This document shows positions 8,117 through 10,440 of a stretch of 10,440 nt of DNA, piece after piece (positions within the stretch are counted from its first letter, which is position 1; each line of letters opens with the position of its first letter). The position numbers and the translations under genes are program-made. This stretch comes from Spirogloea muscicola (Eukaryota; Streptophyta; Zygnematophyceae; Spirogloeales; Spirogloeaceae), in assembly GCA_009602725.1 (NCBI GenBank), contig WELB01000075.1, positions 560,268-570,707 on the forward strand, in the 5' to 3' direction. The notes beneath the pieces were generated by a model that made no database searches, had not been told where the DNA came from, and saw only the letters and a program-made list of their open reading frames with translations.

Positions 8117-8234
8117 AAGAAGTGGCACTCCGAATGGGGGCAAGGGCTGTGATACTGAGCATCCATCTGCATCATTCCGTGTCTTGGTGTGTAGTGTTGT
8201 CTTTCCGGGCATCGTTTTGTGGCCTTTTGAGGCC
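8117..8234 (+). repeat. Left inverted arm of composite element 2
   Basis: Starts AAGAAGTGGCACTCCGAATG and ends GTGGCCTTTTGAGGC. Its reverse complement is at 8992-9111, and a third copy in the same orientation is at 9451-9563. Confidence 0.9.
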
Positions 8235-8265
8235 TGCGGACGTTGTCCATTCTTAACTGGGTTGG

Positions 8266-8345
8266 CTTTGCCAGGGGCAATGCCGGGCTTCAACGCCGCC
8301 GGTTCGCTCGTCCAAGTCTTCCGCATGCGCCTGGCGGTATTGTTT
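8266..8345 (+). repeat. Inverted duplicate of the retroelement ORF tail
   Basis: This plus-strand segment reads LPGAMPGFNAAGSLVQVFRM and RLAVLF then TAG. It is an inverted copy of 8445-8523, where the minus strand reads GAMPGFNAAGSLAQVFRMRL and AVSFQ. Over the central 66 nt I count about six mismatches. The spacer between the arms is 99 nt. Confidence 0.85.
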
Positions 8346-8444
8346 TAGCGTTCCCTTGCCCAAGTCGTCCACACGCGCGCCGGCCGTGCTATGGCCGCCG
8401 CCTCTCGGTCTCGGCCGAGTGCCTCTTTCCCTGCAGCGAGCTTG

Positions 8445-8980
8445 AAACGATACTGCCAGGCGCATTCGGAAGACTTGTGCGAGCGAACCGGCGGCGTTGA
8501 AGCCGGGCATCGCTCCTGGCAGACCCGGCCGCCGGTCAATGGCCTGACGGGCAAGCCGCTGGAGAAGTTCCAGCCAGCGGCTGCCGAAAGCCCCGTGTTC
8601 GTCGATCGCCAGGGCCGCGACTTCATCACCACGGGGTGATCGGCACATTGTCGTACCTTGCCCCGGGCCGCCAGGCCGACCGCGTGCCCTGCAAACGACG
8701 CCGGGTTTGGCGGAGTCGCGGGCAATCAGTTGTCACCACATCGGCGATGATGCGGGGACCGCCGCCGGGCGGGACGGCGGCCAGGTCGGCGCGTCGAGTA
8801 TGGGGCTGGCCGTCCGCGCCGAGCTGGATGGGCACTATTGAGGTATTTTCACAGCCACCTTGAAGCCCGCCTCCATAAACGGAAGGAACACCTCCTGCAT
8901 GCCATCGCGCAGGAGATCGAGCCGGTCTGCGCTCCCCCGTGCGCGCAACGGAGCATTTGCGCGGCAAGCTCCGCACGGTC
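8445..8980 (-). pseudogene. Non-LTR retrotransposon ORF2-like C-terminal fragment, copy 2
   Basis: Second copy of the same protein tail as 6720-7682, scattered over several frames. In order on the minus strand: DRAELAAQMLRCAHG, a frameshift, DLLRDGMQEVFLPFMEAGFK, a frameshift, ENTSIVPIQLGADGQPHTRR with ADLAAVPPGGGPRIIADVVT, then another frameshift and ALAIDEHGAFGSRWLELLQR with FNAAGSLAQVFRMRLAVSFQ. The match to copy 1 runs block for block (for example TRRxDL, PGGG, RIIADVVTTD, HGAxGS). At least three frame changes make it non-functional. The fragment stops about 12 nt before the right inverted arm, so the N-terminal part seen in copy 1 is missing. The family call carries the same uncertainty as copy 1. 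Confidence 0.6.
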
Positions 8981-8991
8981 GGCGTGACGGG

Positions 8992-9111
8992 CACCTCAAA
9001 AGGCCACAAAACGGTGCCCGGAAAGAGAAAAATACACATCAAGTCACGTGATGATGCAGATGGATGCTCAGTTCCCCAGCCCTTTGCCCCCATTGGGAGA
9101 TGCCACTTCTT
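8992..9111 (-). repeat. Right inverted arm of composite element 2
   Basis: The reverse complement of this segment matches 8117-8234 through GAGCATCCATCTGCATCAT, TCTTTCCGGGCA and GTTTTGTGGCCTTTTGAGG. It also serves as the left arm of a second palindrome that closes at 9563. Confidence 0.9.
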
Positions 9112-9450
9112 AGTATCCACGTGTGACGAAGTGCTCGCCCATAGAGAAGAGTGGCCAAATGTGAGCAACAGTGAGCAACAGTGAGGGGCCCCGTGGCTCG
9201 TGGGCCCCTCACTCTTTTCCGCTCTTAGGCCCCTCTTTGTGCATTCTTTTTGGGCTGGCTTTTCGCAGCCCTTGCCCCCATTGGGAGTGCCACTTCTTTC
9301 TTTCTTTTCTGGGCTGGCTTTCCCAGCCCCTCTTTTTCTATGGCGCGCCCTGAGAGAAGAGGGGCTAGCAAAGCCAGCCCGGAAAAGAGTGGGGCCCACG
9401 AGCCCCGGGGCCCCTCACTGTTGCTCACTGTTGCTCACTCGTGGATACTG
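9112..9450. repeat. Core of a large palindromic repeat cluster
   Basis: 9161-9232 (GTGAGCAACAG tandem, GAGGGGCCCCGTGGCTCGTG, CTCACTCTTTTCCG) is inverted at 9371-9446 (CACGAGCCCCGGGGCCCCTC, CTGTTGCTCACTGTTGCTCA). Between them lie hairpin cores at 9252-9271, 9311-9329 and 9362-9380. The segment is flanked by the inverted arms 8992-9111 and 9451-9563, so 8992-9563 is one foldback of about 570 bp. Confidence 0.8.
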
Positions 9451-9563
9451 AGAAGTGGCTCTCCCAATGGGGGCAATGGCTGGGATACTGAGCATCCATC
9501 TGCATCATCACGTGTCTTGGTGTGTAACTTGTCTTTCCGGGCACCCGTTTTTGGCCTTTCGAG
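9451..9563 (+). repeat. Third copy of the element-2 arm
   Basis: Same orientation as 8117-8234: AGAAGTGGCTCTCCCAATGG, GGATACTGAGCATCCATCTG, CATCATCACGTGTCTTGGTG, TCTTTCCGGGCACC, GGCCTTTCGAG. No retroelement fragment follows it within the window. Confidence 0.88.
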
Positions 9564-9643
9564 CTACTCCGACCTGATGTTGCTCACCCGGGGGTATTGC
9601 GCTTCCTGTGATTTCGTCTCGTCTTATTCTCTCGCTGCCTAGA

Positions 9644-9929
9644 AGAAAGAGCGCGCCCATAGAGAAAAAGAAGAAAGTGCTCGCCCATTGAGAATAGGGG
9701 CTGGAACAACCAGCCCGAAAAAGAATGAACAGAGTACGAGCGCGCCCATAGAGAAAGGGGGCCGGCTTTTGACATTGTCCATTCTTTCTGGGCTGGCTTT
9801 GCTGGCCCCCTTTCTTGAACTGTGTTCATTCTTTTTCTTGGGCTGGCTATTCCAGCCCATATCCTCAATAGGCGAGCCCTTTCTTCTATCTATGGGCAAG
9901 CCTTCTTTCTCTATGGGCGCGCACTTTCC
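9644..9929. repeat. Palindromic hairpin-repeat cluster
   Basis: The left half (9644-9765: GCGCGCCCATAGAGAAA, GTGCTCGCCCATTGAGAATA, GGGCTGGAACAACCAGCCC, AAGAATGAACAGAGTA) is inverted in the right half (9799-9929: TGTGTTCATTCTTTTTCTTG, GGGCTGGCTATTCCAGCCC, CCTCAATAGGCGAGCCC, CTCTATGGGCGCGC). Each half contains its own hairpin, and another (9790-9808) sits at the centre. It is non-coding; the open frames across it are repeat artefacts. Confidence 0.82.
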
Positions 9930-9944
9930 TTACGAGGCTTGCGG

Positions 9945-10003
9945 ACATTGTCCATTCTTTTCTGGGCTGGCTTTGCTAGCCCCTCTTCTCTCAGGGCGCG
10001 CCA
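9945..10003 (+). repeat. Hairpin-repeat unit, forward orientation
   Basis: GACATTGTCCATTCTTTTCT, then the hairpin GGGCTGGCTTTGCTAGCCC (9964-9982), then CTCTTCTCTCAGGGCGCGCC. It is nearly the reverse complement of the inner part of 6311-6416. Confidence 0.85.
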
Positions 10004-10110
10004 TTCTTCCCTCATGCGGGCCCGCTGGGTATTGAGCGCCCACATGCAGAAGTCATGAAGTTCAGTATCCTGCTTTTGAGCTAATTTCTTCACTACTCAG
10101 TCTGCGCTTT

Positions 10111-10162
10111 CCGGCCCCCTCAGACCTTGTCAAATCCTCTTTGGGCTAGCTATTCGCAGCCC
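10111..10162 (+). repeat. Degenerate hairpin-repeat copy
   Basis: CCGGCCCCCTCAGACCTTGT, then CTCTTTGGGCTAGC and ATTCGCAGCCC. It is closest to the copy at 1973-2021, so these two may represent an older subfamily with a CAGACCTTGTC leader. Confidence 0.65.
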
Positions 10163-10440
10163 TCGCCCCTTCGAAGAGCTGCTTCTTCTCCCCAAGGCGG
10201 CTGAACTTGTCGCGGCTGCAGCTGGGTGGGCCCGCTCAGTAACCACGAGTCGGCGCGTAGGCAGGCCGGCAGGCAGGCCCGGGGAGGCAGGTAGCCCCTC
10301 GGAAATTGCCGGCCCGAGGCAAGCGAGAGCCGTCCCGGCAAGCCGCTCTGCCAGCCCCGCGGCGGCGCGCGAGCCGAGCTCCGATGGCCATGGCGGCGGC
10401 CCCACGGCGCCAGCGCCGCCGCAGCGCGAGCCCCGCCGCC
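10163..10440. other. GC-rich terminal region without a supported gene
   Basis: Contains a GGCAG/GGCAGGC-rich stretch around 10258-10293 and very high GC to the window end. A plus-strand ATG at 10384 opens an Ala/Arg-rich frame (MAMAAAPRRQRRRSASPAA) that runs off the window, and a 91-codon minus-strand frame overlaps it. Neither shows a recognisable domain. Confidence 0.5.

Larger units (their letters stand above)
8117..9111. mobile_element. Composite inverted-repeat element 2 with retroelement fragment
   Basis: Inverted arms at 8117-8234 and 8992-9111 enclose about 760 bp with a second, more decayed copy of the same retroelement fragment, also on the minus strand. The arm sequence (AAGTGGCACTCC, GATACTGAGCATCCATCTGC, TCTTTCCGGGCA, GGCCTTTTGAGG) differs from the arms of element 1. 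No transposase or terminal target duplication was seen. Confidence 0.6.

Noticed and set aside
8626-9399. 257-codon minus-strand open frame as one protein
   Set aside because: It fuses hairpin-repeat translation with one frame of the decayed retroelement copy; only the RRADLAAVPPGGG part resembles protein, and that continues in other frames.
9200-10058. Several open frames reading LFFLGWLFQP-like hydrophobic peptides
   Set aside because: They are translations of the pyrimidine-rich hairpin repeat and recur wherever the repeat does, in either orientation.
6311-10162. CRISPR-like array of palindromic repeats
   Set aside because: Spacing is irregular, copies diverge and occur in both orientations, and the host is eukaryotic.
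10130-10405. 91-codon minus-strand open frame
   Set aside because: Ala/Leu/Pro/Ser-rich translation of GC-rich repeats with no recognisable domain; it runs into a hairpin-repeat copy.
10384-10440. Plus-strand ATG that could begin a new gene
   Set aside because: Only 19 codons are visible. The Ala/Arg-rich sequence could be a transit peptide or just GC-rich DNA; nothing else supports a gene.

Overview
This is eukaryotic nuclear DNA, most likely from a green-lineage alga. It carries a spliced plant-type C2 phospholipase D with a very GC-rich first exon and a spliced two-RRM-type RNA-binding protein gene. The intergenic DNA is crowded with short hairpin repeats and decayed retroelement pieces. 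I cannot name the species. UGUAA motifs that could be green-algal poly(A) signals lie close after both stop codons, but this is weak evidence.

Layout. 1-31 is a G-rich simple repeat. 122-1606 (+) holds four 3'-terminal exons of an RRM protein; its 5' end lies outside the window. One of its introns, 1192-1374, has the termini and internal signals of a U12-type AT-AC intron. 1607-2427 is the intergenic gap between two convergent genes and contains one old copy of the local hairpin repeat. 2428-5836 (-) is phospholipase D in six exons with both HKD motifs and a canonical C-terminus. The start of its C2 domain is missing: the first exon runs into a GCC-repeat, an 84-nt A tract and an undetermined base.

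From about 6310 to 10160 the DNA is repeat territory. A dispersed hairpin family (core GGGCTGGC-TTT-GCCAGCCC and variants) occurs in both orientations at least eleven times. Two larger units, 6520-7888 and 8117-9111, each consist of long inverted arms around a minus-strand, frameshifted fragment that looks like the C-terminal part of a LINE-type reverse-transcriptase protein. The two fragments are clearly related to each other, but their flanking arms are different sequences. Two more palindromic clusters (8992-9563 and 9644-9929) follow. The last 280 bases are GC-rich with no supported gene.

The two host genes show no functional link beyond tail-to-tail adjacency. The points most worth a second look are the AT-AC intron, because minor-spliceosome introns have been reported absent from well-studied chlorophytes such as Chlamydomonas, and the paired inverted-repeat units that each enclose the same retroelement domain.
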